18,223 nucleotides of DNA from Candidatus Kaiserbacteria bacterium. Lineage in GTDB: Bacteria; Patescibacteriota; Minisyncoccia; Phycocordibacterales; UBA12088. Shown one piece after another: positions 7,364-14,820 of this stretch. Positions within the stretch are counted from its first letter, which is position 1. The number at the start of each line of letters is the position of its first letter. The stretch spans positions 1 to 18,223 of the forward strand of contig SKIN01000033.1 in the NCBI GenBank assembly GCA_007116405.1. The letters are read 5' to 3'. The notes under the pieces were generated by a model. It did not search any database and was not told where the DNA came from. It saw nothing but the letters and a program-made list of their open reading frames with translations. A program made the translations under genes and the position numbers.

Positions 7364-7379
7364 AACGAGTTATACAGTC

Positions 7380-10151
7380 TTAGCCAATACTGTAACGCAT
7401 ACGTACCTCGCGCTCGATCTCATCTTTCGGTCGGGCGTGTGTCTTCGCAGAAAGCTGTTTGATGTATGTTGCGCGTTCTGTACTCCCCTTAGGGTAGTTG
7501 AGGGTCTTGATACTGAAGGGTCGTTGAGGTGTGCCGTTGGCGAGCATACGAATGTATGCGTGACGGTTCTCGATGTTCATGATGTCCTGCATCTCAAAGA
7601 CGGGAGCAAGGTGTGTCTCGAGGAACTTCGCATCCTCAGTGCCTACCCGGAATATGGCCATGGAACCGACGTTACCGAAGACCGCATCGCGTATTCCCTC
7701 GTCCAGTTGAGCGATGAATTGGTGTGCGATATTGAGAGAGAGTTTGTACTTTCTGGCCTCTGAGAGTATCGCCGATATCGAGTTCGTGGACACATTCTGG
7801 AATTCATCTATGTACAGATAGAATGGCGGAAGGTCGCTAGCAAGCGCATCTACGCGCGACAGTGCTGCCATAAGCATTTTCCCTACGAGCACCATGCCGA
7901 GCAGATTAGCGTTAATGTCCCCCAGTCTTCCTTTGGAAAGGTTGACCAACAGTATTTTACGGTTGTCCATCACCTCCCTCATTTTGAATGCCGATTTCTG
8001 CTGGGCAATGATGGGGCGCATGATGTCGTTTGCCGTAAAGATATCAAACTTGTTCGTGATGTATGGAACGATGTTCGCAAGCGACGCCTCTCCCTGAGCC
8101 TTGGTAGCTATCTCTCGCCAGAATTGGTTGACGATCGGATTCTGACTTCGTGATAGTTTGACCTCGCGGTACTTTGCGTCGGCAAGGACGCGGGAGATGT
8201 CGAGCATGGTGCATCCTGTCGATGGATCTTCCATCACAAGCGCCGTTGCGTTTCGGAAGTACTGCTCAAACGCAGGGCCCATGCTCTCCGGTGAACCGGA
8301 GTAGAGCTTTTTAAATATTGAGAAGAGTTCGTTGATGACGAACGTCTTTTGTTCCGGAATACGAGGGTCGTACTCAAGCATGTTCAAACCAAGGACATGC
8401 TCGGTGTTTGCTGGATCGAAGTAGATCACATCCTTAAACCGTTCCTCGGGAATGTTCGAAAGAATATCCTCAATGTCATTGCCGTGCGGGTCAATGAAGC
8501 AGACGCCGTGACCATTGTCGATATCCTGTTTGATAAGTGTTCTGAGAAAACCGCTCTTACCGGTGCCGGTCTGACCGATGACATAGAGGTGCCGAAGGCG
8601 ATCTTCGTCAGTGAAATGTATCTCGGTTTCTACTCCTCGGTACGAGTTAATGCCGAGCACGGTGCCAGACTGTGGGAGACCGATAGGTGCTGGTGCGACC
8701 GCCGCTTGCAGGCGTTTGAGCTGCGGTATTCCCCCCACCGCATGTGTTGGGAAGTGCAAGAGCGTGGTTATCTCTCGTACGGAAAGGTACATGGAGGTCT
8801 CGTGATCGTATTCACGGAACATGAACTTCTTTGCCCGGACAGCCGCTTTTTTGCCTGTTGGAAATTCAAACTTTAAGCGGTTGCCAGAGGTGTTGTTGAA
8901 TTGATTGTGACTTGAGACGATGTCAGAAAGAATGGCCTTGGCACGAGCTTCGGTCGGTGCACTGCCGATAATGCGGAGGTTTACCGCTCCAATAGGGGTC
9001 GCTATCTTATTGTGAACCTGGTCAATAGTTTCCTGGTCAACATGTTTTTGGGCAAGATCGTCCGTGTCTGCTTTCTTCTTTTGAACAAATAAGTCCCTAA
9101 AAGTCTTTGCGAACTCTCCGCCGATACCCTCCGGGGTGTCCCTGAGTGCGTCGCGGAGCTTCATCCCTTTCTCGAGTTTTTCAAGCACCGCTTTATAGCG
9201 TTTGTTGTATCGGGGACCTGCAGGGTTCACGATGAGCTGTAGCGCGGCACCCTCACCGACTGGTGCGAGCTTCGTGAAAGAATTAATGAGCACCGCGAGC
9301 GGGTCGTGGTCGAATGATTCGTAATCCTTGAGGGGAAGGATAGGGTCTTCTTCGAGCGTCGCATATGCGACTGCCGTCTCACCGTCATGGAGGAAGACAT
9401 TATAATCCTCAGGGGCGTAGTGCGCGCGCGCCTTTGGGAATGCCGCAAGAAGCTGCTTTTCAAAGAGGTGCTCTTTATCTTTCGGTACGGCAACGTAGAA
9501 TACAATGTCTTCCCGTTCACTTGAGACCGCTATTTCAAGCGCAAAGTATCTGTCCTTGTCCGTTTCTATCTCATTGTCCATCGCGAACATGCCCAGGTAG
9601 AACTGTTCCATGGCACTGATGACCTCACTGATAGGGCGTTCGGCACTCGGCCCAGTCATCTCCGGCAATGTCACTTCGAAAAGAGTCTTGTTAAGAACAT
9701 TGTACAAAGTACCCTTCTCTCGTATATCAGGGGCAGAATAGCCATGAGTGACGTATTGGACCAATGCGCGATGGAAGTCGTCTTCCAGGTGTGGATTGCC
9801 CACCTCCGCGGCGACCATCATCGCATTCTTGACTCCCTTCTCTGCGACGACGTGGAGCAGCTCCTGGACCGCTTCATCGTCATCGTCGGGTGGCAGGTCC
9901 AGCGCGAATGCTTCGACCTCTCCACGCGCCATCCGGTTACCCTCGTGCAAGACCTCCTCAGGCGGCTTCGTCTTGTATTGCTGGAGTGTCTCGTACGTGG
10001 TCGCCTCTCGCTCGGGGTTATGTCCCATTTCAAGGAGCTTTCGTTCACGCTCCGCTATTTCTGCACGCAAGAACTCTATCTCCTCCTCGGGAGTGCGAAA
10101 CCCTCTTTCTTTTGCTTCACCAGCGGACGAAGCACTGAACGGTTCAGGCAT
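7380..10151 (-). CDS. VirD4/TraG-like ATPase (type IV secretion coupling-protein family), soluble form
   Basis: This 923-residue protein has an N-terminal half (1-500) of mixed helix and strand with an early coiled coil (about 20-42, EEEIEFLRAEIAERERKLL) and an acidic patch (PPDDDDEA, 88-95). The C-terminal half is a RecA-like motor: Walker A GQTGTGKS (526-533), FIDPHGND (552-559), Walker B FYLYIDEF with Asp782-Glu783, and HQFIAQLDEGIRDAVFGNVG (810-829), the region matching the TraG/VirD4 family. Coupling proteins pump DNA or protein substrates through membrane channels, but no membrane helix is visible here and no other secretion or relaxase gene lies nearby. Such proteins are common in CPR genomes, with unknown substrate. 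ATG 10151 is chosen because TATACT ends 8 bases upstream; the longer in-frame extension to 10304 runs through that promoter and the end of mreB. Confidence 0.85.
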   Translation of the reverse strand: MPEPFSASSAGEAKERGFRTPEEEIEFLRAEIAERERKLLEMGHNPEREATTYETLQQYKTKPPEEVLHEGNRMARGEVEAFALDLPPDDDDEAVQELLHVVAEKGVKNAMMVAAEVGNPHLEDDFHRALVQYVTHGYSAPDIREKGTLYNVLNKTLFEVTLPEMTGPSAERPISEVISAMEQFYLGMFAMDNEIETDKDRYFALEIAVSSEREDIVFYVAVPKDKEHLFEKQLLAAFPKARAHYAPEDYNVFLHDGETAVAYATLEEDPILPLKDYESFDHDPLAVLINSFTKLAPVGEGAALQLIVNPAGPRYNKRYKAVLEKLEKGMKLRDALRDTPEGIGGEFAKTFRDLFVQKKKADTDDLAQKHVDQETIDQVHNKIATPIGAVNLRIIGSAPTEARAKAILSDIVSSHNQFNNTSGNRLKFEFPTGKKAAVRAKKFMFREYDHETSMYLSVREITTLLHFPTHAVGGIPQLKRLQAAVAPAPIGLPQSGTVLGINSYRGVETEIHFTDEDRLRHLYVIGQTGTGKSGFLRTLIKQDIDNGHGVCFIDPHGNDIEDILSNIPEERFKDVIYFDPANTEHVLGLNMLEYDPRIPEQKTFVINELFSIFKKLYSGSPESMGPAFEQYFRNATALVMEDPSTGCTMLDISRVLADAKYREVKLSRSQNPIVNQFWREIATKAQGEASLANIVPYITNKFDIFTANDIMRPIIAQQKSAFKMREVMDNRKILLVNLSKGRLGDINANLLGMVLVGKMLMAALSRVDALASDLPPFYLYIDEFQNVSTNSISAILSEARKYKLSLNIAHQFIAQLDEGIRDAVFGNVGSMAIFRVGTEDAKFLETHLAPVFEMQDIMNIENRHAYIRMLANGTPQRPFSIKTLNYPKGSTERATYIKQLSAKTHARPKDEIEREVRMRYSIG

Positions 10152-10159
10152 ATGTGCAT

Positions 10160-10165
10160 AGTATA
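10160..10165 (-). promoter_or_regulatory. -10 box for the VirD4-like ATPase gene
   Basis: TATACT on the minus strand ends 8 bases before ATG 10151. It sets the start codon and shows that this gene has its own promoter in the 74-base gap downstream of mreB. The sequence just upstream is very G+C-rich, with no -35 match. Confidence 0.6.
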
Positions 10166-10225
10166 CCCCGCCCCTGCCGTGCGGTCGTAGCCCTGCATCA
10201 ACACCATGGTGGATAGCAGTAGTCC

Positions 10226-11242
10226 TTACCTTTTGTTGTAGTTCACACTTCGCTTGTAGGTATCGAGGTGAGTGAGCGCGATGCCGGTGCCACGGGCGAC
10301 ACAAAGCGGTGCGTGGTCGGCAAGCGTAGCACGGACGCCGGTGCGACGGAAGATGAGTTCAGGAAGGTTTCGCAATTGTGAGGTGCCGCCGGTCATAGTG
10401 ATGCCGCGGTCGATGATGTCAGCGGCAAGTTCTGGCGGCGTCTCCTGAAGGACGACCTTGATGGCACCGACCATCTCACGCAACTCCTTTGCTATCGCTT
10501 TCACCACTTCATTGGTCGACACCTCCGCTGTCTGAGGCAGGCCGGATATGACGTCACGCCCCTTCACGGTCATCGTGAGTTCTTCACGCAACGGGAGCGC
10601 GGAGCCGATACCTATTTTTATCTCCTCGGCCATCTTTTCACCTATTGCAATGTTGTGGTGACGCTTCACATGGTCCTGTATAGCGCGGTCGAGTCTGTTG
10701 CCCGCACACTTCACCGACGTCGAAGCGACGATGCCGCCGAGTGATATCACAGCGACGTCAATAGTCCCTCCCCCGATGTCGGCGATGATATGTCCTCGGG
10801 GTTCTTGTATGGGTATGCCCGCGCCGATGGCCGCAAGGACCGGTTCTTTCACTACATACGCGCTCCTCGCACCGGCTTTCACGGCAGCTTCCACGACCGC
10901 ACGACGCTCGGTCGATGTGACGCCAGCAGGCACGGAGAGTACCACTTCAGGACGGAACAGATTGAACTTGCCAAGCGCTTTTTTCATGTAGTAGGAGAGC
11001 ATTATTTCAGTCACACGGTAGTTGGCGATGACGCCATCCTTCATGGGGCGATAGGCGACAATGGTGTCCGGCGTGCGCCCTATCATCACCTTTGCGTCGG
11101 CGCCGACAGCGAGTATCTTCTTGTCCTCGAGCGAGACTGCCACGACCGAAGGTTCGTTCAGCACCACCCCTTTTTCCGGGACGTAGACCAGAGTTGTGGT
11201 AGTACCCAAGTCGATACCGAGTTTGGGAAATAATCGTAACAT
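10226..11242 (-). CDS. mreB: Rod-shape protein MreB (bacterial actin)
   Basis: This 338-residue actin-fold ATPase forms membrane-bound filaments that guide cell-wall synthesis. Visible motifs are phosphate-1 GIDLGTTTTLVY (9-20), VLNEPSVVA (27-35), RPMKDGVIANY (65-75), a KEP motif at 132-134 with the likely catalytic Glu133, phosphate-2 ADIGGGTIDVAV (154-165), and the adenosine motif ITMTGGTSQLRNLPE (281-295), which has TGGTSQ where classic MreB has TGGGAL. ATG 11242 gives the family's usual length and an N-terminus MLRLFPKLGID; a longer in-frame reading to 11323 adds an unlikely leader. No mreC, mreD, rodA or pbp2 gene is in the window. A terminator-like hairpin lies 20 bases upstream of the start, so transcription from the 31-codon gene above probably stops there and mreB uses its own weak -10 (TATGCT). 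Confidence 0.93.
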   Translation of the reverse strand: MLRLFPKLGIDLGTTTTLVYVPEKGVVLNEPSVVAVSLEDKKILAVGADAKVMIGRTPDTIVAYRPMKDGVIANYRVTEIMLSYYMKKALGKFNLFRPEVVLSVPAGVTSTERRAVVEAAVKAGARSAYVVKEPVLAAIGAGIPIQEPRGHIIADIGGGTIDVAVISLGGIVASTSVKCAGNRLDRAIQDHVKRHHNIAIGEKMAEEIKIGIGSALPLREELTMTVKGRDVISGLPQTAEVSTNEVVKAIAKELREMVGAIKVVLQETPPELAADIIDRGITMTGGTSQLRNLPELIFRRTGVRATLADHAPLCVARGTGIALTHLDTYKRSVNYNKR

Positions 11243-11251
11243 GTAGCACCC

Positions 11252-11257
11252 AGCATA
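11252..11257 (-). promoter_or_regulatory. Possible -10 box for mreB
   Basis: TATGCT on the minus strand ends 9 bases before ATG 11242. It lies just downstream of the hairpin-T5 element, so it would start a separate mreB transcript. The match is weaker than the other -10 boxes here. Confidence 0.4.
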
Positions 11258-11262
11258 TACGC

Positions 11263-11294
11263 AAAAAGGCGCATACGCCAGCTGGCGATACGCC
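11263..11294 (-). terminator. Terminator-like hairpin between the 31-codon ORF and mreB
   Basis: Read on the minus strand, GGCG-TAT-CGCC, a 4-base AGCT loop, GGCG-TATG-CGCC can fold as two stacked 4-bp G+C stems separated by a small internal loop. It is followed at once by TTTTT (11267-11263). The inner part is the perfect palindrome CGCCAGCTGGCG (11277-11288). It sits 28 bases after the stop of the small ORF and 20 bases before mreB. Confidence 0.55.
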
Positions 11295-11322
11295 GTCATC
11301 GTGGTCCCCTGGTCCTGGTGCA

Positions 11323-11418
11323 CTAGAGCACAAAGATGAACATCAGAATGGCAACTACCACGAGCACGCCGGCCAAACCGAATGCAATGACCCCTTTCCT
11401 TGTCGTATCATCATCCAT
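11323..11418 (-). CDS. 31-residue single-helix membrane protein (small ORF upstream of mreB)
   Basis: ATG 11418 opens a 32-codon frame ending in TAG at 11325-11323. The predicted peptide has an acidic start (MDDDTT), a basic pair (RK) and then an uninterrupted hydrophobic helix, from GVIAFGLAGVLVVV on to ILMFIFVL at the C-terminus. This is the typical make-up of a small one-pass membrane protein with its N-terminus in the cytoplasm. An extended -10 box (TGGTATACT) ends 9 bases before the ATG, and a hairpin plus T5 lies 28 bases after the stop, so the whole unit is about 160 bases. I do not recognise a family. It is next to mreB and divergent from the MurA-family gene, so an envelope role is possible but is inference. 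The alternative is a small non-coding RNA. Confidence 0.6.
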   Translation of the reverse strand: MDDDTTRKGVIAFGLAGVLVVVAILMFIFVL

Positions 11419-11427
11419 GACCTACAC

Positions 11428-11436
11428 AGTATACCA
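11428..11436 (-). promoter_or_regulatory. Extended -10 promoter for the 31-codon ORF
   Basis: The minus strand reads TGGTATACT, identical to the promoter cores at 1240-1248 and 3469-3477, with 9 bases to ATG 11418. It is divergent from the murA promoter 46 bases away. Confidence 0.65.
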
Positions 11437-11481
11437 TGGTCGTCTCAACCCCAAGCGTGCCATGTGTACAAACAGGGGGTG

Positions 11482-11490
11482 TGGTACAAT
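11482..11490 (+). promoter_or_regulatory. Extended -10 promoter for the MurA-family gene
   Basis: TGGTACAAT ends 7 bases before ATG 11498, giving a leaderless-type start. The same nine bases stand before priA. It decides against the longer in-frame reading that begins at 11336, which is antisense to the small membrane ORF. Confidence 0.65.
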
Positions 11491-11497
11491 ACCCGCC

Positions 11498-12814
11498 ATG
11501 AATGAACAAGGAAGTATGTACTTCGAGATACGAGGTGGCAAGAAATTGTCCGGGTCTATCGACGTAGACACGAGTAAGAATGGCGCAATGGCCCTTTTTG
11601 CCGGTGCCCTGTTGAACAAGGCCCCGACGACGCTCCGCCGGGTTCCCCGCATCGAGGAGGTCTTTCGCCTCATTGAGGTGCTGGAGAGTATCGGCGTGCG
11701 TGTCGTGTGGAAGAAGAACGATATCACCATCGTTCCCCCGGAAACCTACGATCTCGCCGCGCTCAACGTCGAGTCCGCGCGGAAGACACGCAGCATCATC
11801 CTTTTCATCGGTCCTCTCTTGCACCATGTCGCGAAGTTCTCACTGCCTCATTCCGGTGGTTGCCGTTTAGGAAGCAGGACGGTGCGTCCTCACTTCTACG
11901 CACTGGAACGTTTTGGTGTACATATCACGACGCAAGATGATGCATGGCGAGTGTCGCGTGAGAAACTCAAGCCCGCCGAGGTCATCATGTATGAATCGAG
12001 CGATACCGCGACAGAGAGTGCGCTGATGGCTGCGGCATGCATTCCCGGCACGACCACTATCAAGTACGCATCGGCAAATTACCAGGTGCAAGAATTGTGT
12101 TTTTTCCTCGAGCACTGTGGTGTGCGTATTGAAGGCATCGGCACTACGACGCTTACCGTACACGGTGTTCGCTCCATCAACACACCCGTCGTATATGAGC
12201 TGGCGGAAGATCCGATCATTGCCATGTTCTACGTTGCCGCTGCCGCCGTGACACGTTCAAGCATCACGATACGGCGCGCACCCATCGACTTTCTTGAACA
12301 GGAGTTATTGGTGCTTGAGAAGATGGGTTTTCGATATGATATCGTTCGCCAGTACAAGGCACGCAACAAGAGGACACGACTCGTCGATATCAAGACACAC
12401 CCTTCGGTACTCGTGGCGCCCGCAGACAAGATACACGCCCGGCCGTACCCGGGGCTTAACATGGACAACCTCCCGTTCTTTGCTGTCATCGCGACCCAAG
12501 CAAAGGGTACGACACTCATACACGACTGGATGTACGAAAAGCGCGCCATCTACTTCACCGAACTCGACAAGCTCGGTGCAGAGACGATGTTGGCCGACCC
12601 GCACCGCATCTATATCGAGGGTCCCGCTGCGCTCCGCCCCGGAGAGCTCATGACCCCGCCCGCCCTGCGCCCCGCGGTCGTGCTCCTTGTTGCCATGCTA
12701 GCCGCCCCCGGCCGCTCCGTTCTTCGTGACGTGTATATCATCAACAGAGGATACGAAGACATCGCTGGCAGACTGCGCTCTATCGGCGCCGACATAACGG
12801 TGGGACATCTGTAG
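11498..12814 (+). CDS. murA: MurA-family UDP-GlcNAc 1-carboxyvinyltransferase (divergent)
   Basis: This 438-residue protein has the two-domain EPSP-synthase fold of MurA, which transfers enolpyruvate from PEP to UDP-GlcNAc in the first committed step of peptidoglycan synthesis in the cytoplasm. Key residues are kept: Lys27-Asn28 in DTSKNGAM (E. coli Lys22-Asn23), Cys122 in SGGCRLGSR (Cys115), Arg127 (Arg120), Asp323 in PGLNMDN (Asp305) and Arg391 in ALRPAV (Arg397). Other spots are unusual: DTSKN replaces the normal GAKN, RTVRPH replaces RPVDLH, and EDPIIAM replaces the DRIE-type motif. It is slightly longer than the typical 418-425. The active site looks intact, but specificity could differ, and it may be a paralogue rather than the only MurA; the gene symbol is given for family. 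It is transcribed away from the mreB region. Confidence 0.8.
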   Translation: MNEQGSMYFEIRGGKKLSGSIDVDTSKNGAMALFAGALLNKAPTTLRRVPRIEEVFRLIEVLESIGVRVVWKKNDITIVPPETYDLAALNVESARKTRSIILFIGPLLHHVAKFSLPHSGGCRLGSRTVRPHFYALERFGVHITTQDDAWRVSREKLKPAEVIMYESSDTATESALMAAACIPGTTTIKYASANYQVQELCFFLEHCGVRIEGIGTTTLTVHGVRSINTPVVYELAEDPIIAMFYVAAAAVTRSSITIRRAPIDFLEQELLVLEKMGFRYDIVRQYKARNKRTRLVDIKTHPSVLVAPADKIHARPYPGLNMDNLPFFAVIATQAKGTTLIHDWMYEKRAIYFTELDKLGAETMLADPHRIYIEGPAALRPGELMTPPALRPAVVLLVAMLAAPGRSVLRDVYIINRGYEDIAGRLRSIGADITVGHL

Positions 12815-12873
12815 TCCTTTCGTTTTTCTACAAGACAACACTACGTTTGTACGGTCAAGACCTTTCGTACGTG

Positions 12874-12882
12874 TGGTACAAT
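12874..12882 (+). promoter_or_regulatory. Extended -10 promoter for priA
   Basis: TGGTACAAT ends 8 bases before ATG 12891 (5 before the alternative GTG 12888). An in-frame GTG at 12873 overlaps this box and is therefore not a likely start. Just upstream is a dyad, GTACG ... CGTAC (12849-12870), with GGTCAAGACC inside it, which could be an operator. Confidence 0.6.
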
Positions 12883-12890
12883 TGCCCGTG

Positions 12891-14783
12891 ATGTACACGG
12901 TAGAGGTCATACCTGTCGCCCGAGGTACGGGGGCTGATACGCTGACGTATTTCAGTGCTATAGCATACGAGCGTGGCGCGGTGGTGTCTGTACCTGTCCG
13001 CACCAAAGACATGCCGGCCATTGTCGTGTCGTGTGACCCGGTGCGTAATGTGAAGGCGCATGTACGCCGGAGTGAATTCGCGTTACGGAAACTCAAAAGG
13101 CAACACGGACGTATGCTGGTCACCCCTGAGTTCGTTCATGCGGCACGAACGACAGCGCAGTACTACGGTGCGAGCGTCGGTGCTGTTCTGTTTGGATCCA
13201 TCCCCCGTTCTCTGCTCTCCCTCGACACACTGCCAGAAACGTCAGTGCGTGAAGATCGGCCCCGGATGCGCGGCTTCATCATTCCTCGCTTGTACCAAGA
13301 CCTTGCTGAGGGGAGGCAAGAGCTGTATCGAACGACCGTCCGTGAGTCATTTGCCGCCGGCGGTTCGGTGTTCATCCTGGTGCCGACCGTCGCGGACGCG
13401 GAGAGGGTGTTTACTGAGCAGCGAAACGGTATCGAGTCGTATGCCCACATTCTGCATGGCTCACTTTCTCGAAGGACACAACAGACGGTCATGAAAGACC
13501 TACTTGCCTCCAAACACCCGGTGCTTATTGTGGGAACGGCGTCATTCCTTTCGGTACCTCGGCGCGACCTCGTGAGCGTCCTTGTTGAGCGAGAAGGTTC
13601 ATCGCTGTATCGCTCCCGCACCAGACCGTTCGTTGACGCGCGCATATTCGCGCATGAATTTGCTGCCGCACTCGGAGGACAACTCTTTTTCGCTGACCTT
13701 CCCTTGCGTATCGAGAGTGTTTACCGAAAAGAGACCGGTGAATACGAAGAAGTCGTCTCCGGTCAGCATCGTATGCATTTCAAAACAAAGGCGACGCTGC
13801 TCAACATGCAGGGGGTCGCAACCGCTTCAAAGAAAGTGTTCCGGGCGGTCTCACATGACCTGCTTGAGCGGATACGGGTCGCGCGTGACAATGGCGGGAG
13901 AAGCTTTCTCTATGTCGCCCGCAGAGGGCTTTCGCCGGTCACCCTGTGCAGAGACTGTGGCGCGGTGGTGACGTGTAAAGAGTGCGATGCGTCTGTGGTC
14001 CTCCATAAAGGAAAAGAAGAGAATTATTTTCTCTGCCACTCGTGCGGAGCGATGCGTCATGCCCGAGAGCGGTGCAAGGCGTGTCATAGTTGGCGGCTTG
14101 AGGCATTCGGTATCGGTACCGAACTCGTGGAGCGGGAATTCGCTGCCACGTTGCCTGAAGGGAGTGTCTTTGTCCTTAGTGCGGATACCGCGCGAACACA
14201 TGCGCAAGCAAAGCGTATTGTGGAGGAGTTCTATAAGACCCCCGGGGCGGTCCTTGTGGGGACGGAGCTTGCGCTCCCCTACCTCACTAAGCATGTGCCC
14301 GTCGTCGGTGTCGTGTCACTCGATGCGCTCCTCTCACTTGCAAGCTGGAACATATACGAACGCATCGCCTCTACGCTCACACGTCTGCGTGAGCTTGCGG
14401 GTGAAGAACTCATTGTACAAACGAGGCGTCCTGAAGCCGACATATTACAGCGCATCTTAAAAGGTAATTTCAGCGGGTACTACCGGAGTGAGTTGCGGGC
14501 ACGAAAGATGTTGGGGTACCCTCCTTACACGGTCATCATCAAGGTTTCTGTGCTCGGCAATGAACAAGCGGTCCGCGAGCAGATGACACTTGCGCAGGAA
14601 GTGTTACAGCCCTACGACCTCGTGACGTTCTCCCGCCTTATCAAGGCGCCGCACGACAAGTACCAGCTGCACGGTTTCATTCGGGTGGCGCGTGAGTCGT
14701 GGCCGGACGACGCACTGTGCGAGCGACTGCGTTCACTTCCTCCCCAGTACACCATCACGGTTGACCCCGATAGTATATTGTAG
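12891..14783 (+). CDS. priA: PriA-like primosomal protein N' with degenerate ATPase motifs
   Basis: This 630-residue protein follows the PriA plan: an N-terminal DNA-binding region (about 1-105), a helicase-like core, a zinc cluster (Cys353, 356, 362, 365, 382, 385, 395 and 398; four C-x2-C pairs) and a C-terminal domain with the MLGYPPYTVI motif (540-549). PriA restarts stalled replication forks by unwinding and loading DnaB. Here the motor looks dead: where Walker A (GSGKT) belongs, at about 130-148, the sequence is RLYQDLAEGRQELY; the DEEH box is VEREGSSLY (232-240); and the last helicase motifs with GRAGR are not present (LTRLRELAGEELIV, 496-509). Hence a structural, fork-binding or loading role is more likely than unwinding. 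Gene order priA-def-fmt is common in bacteria and supports the identity. ATG 12891 follows a -10 box by 8 bases. Confidence 0.88.
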   Translation: MYTVEVIPVARGTGADTLTYFSAIAYERGAVVSVPVRTKDMPAIVVSCDPVRNVKAHVRRSEFALRKLKRQHGRMLVTPEFVHAARTTAQYYGASVGAVLFGSIPRSLLSLDTLPETSVREDRPRMRGFIIPRLYQDLAEGRQELYRTTVRESFAAGGSVFILVPTVADAERVFTEQRNGIESYAHILHGSLSRRTQQTVMKDLLASKHPVLIVGTASFLSVPRRDLVSVLVEREGSSLYRSRTRPFVDARIFAHEFAAALGGQLFFADLPLRIESVYRKETGEYEEVVSGQHRMHFKTKATLLNMQGVATASKKVFRAVSHDLLERIRVARDNGGRSFLYVARRGLSPVTLCRDCGAVVTCKECDASVVLHKGKEENYFLCHSCGAMRHARERCKACHSWRLEAFGIGTELVEREFAATLPEGSVFVLSADTARTHAQAKRIVEEFYKTPGAVLVGTELALPYLTKHVPVVGVVSLDALLSLASWNIYERIASTLTRLRELAGEELIVQTRRPEADILQRILKGNFSGYYRSELRARKMLGYPPYTVIIKVSVLGNEQAVREQMTLAQEVLQPYDLVTFSRLIKAPHDKYQLHGFIRVARESWPDDALCERLRSLPPQYTITVDPDSIL

Positions 14784-14807
14784 GTTTTCAAACGTCCTTC
14801 CTTTGTG

Positions 14808-14813
14808 TATAGT
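14808..14813 (+). promoter_or_regulatory. -10 box for def-fmt
   Basis: TATAGT ends 7 bases before ATG 14821, matching the leaderless spacing seen at other genes. It lies in the 37-base gap after priA and would let def-fmt be transcribed separately as well as by read-through. Confidence 0.5.
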
Positions 14814-14820
14814 CCAGCGT

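Noticed and set aside
8349..8876. A 175-codon plus-strand frame
   Set aside because: Shadow of the VirD4-like ATPase gene, crossing the Walker A coding region in antisense.
10152..10304. Upstream extension of the VirD4-like gene
   Set aside because: It overlaps the 3' end of mreB and the TATACT box; the extra residues are basic and of low quality.
11336..11497. Upstream extension of the MurA-family gene
   Set aside because: It is antisense to the small membrane ORF and passes through the -10 box; MurA homology starts a few residues after ATG 11498.
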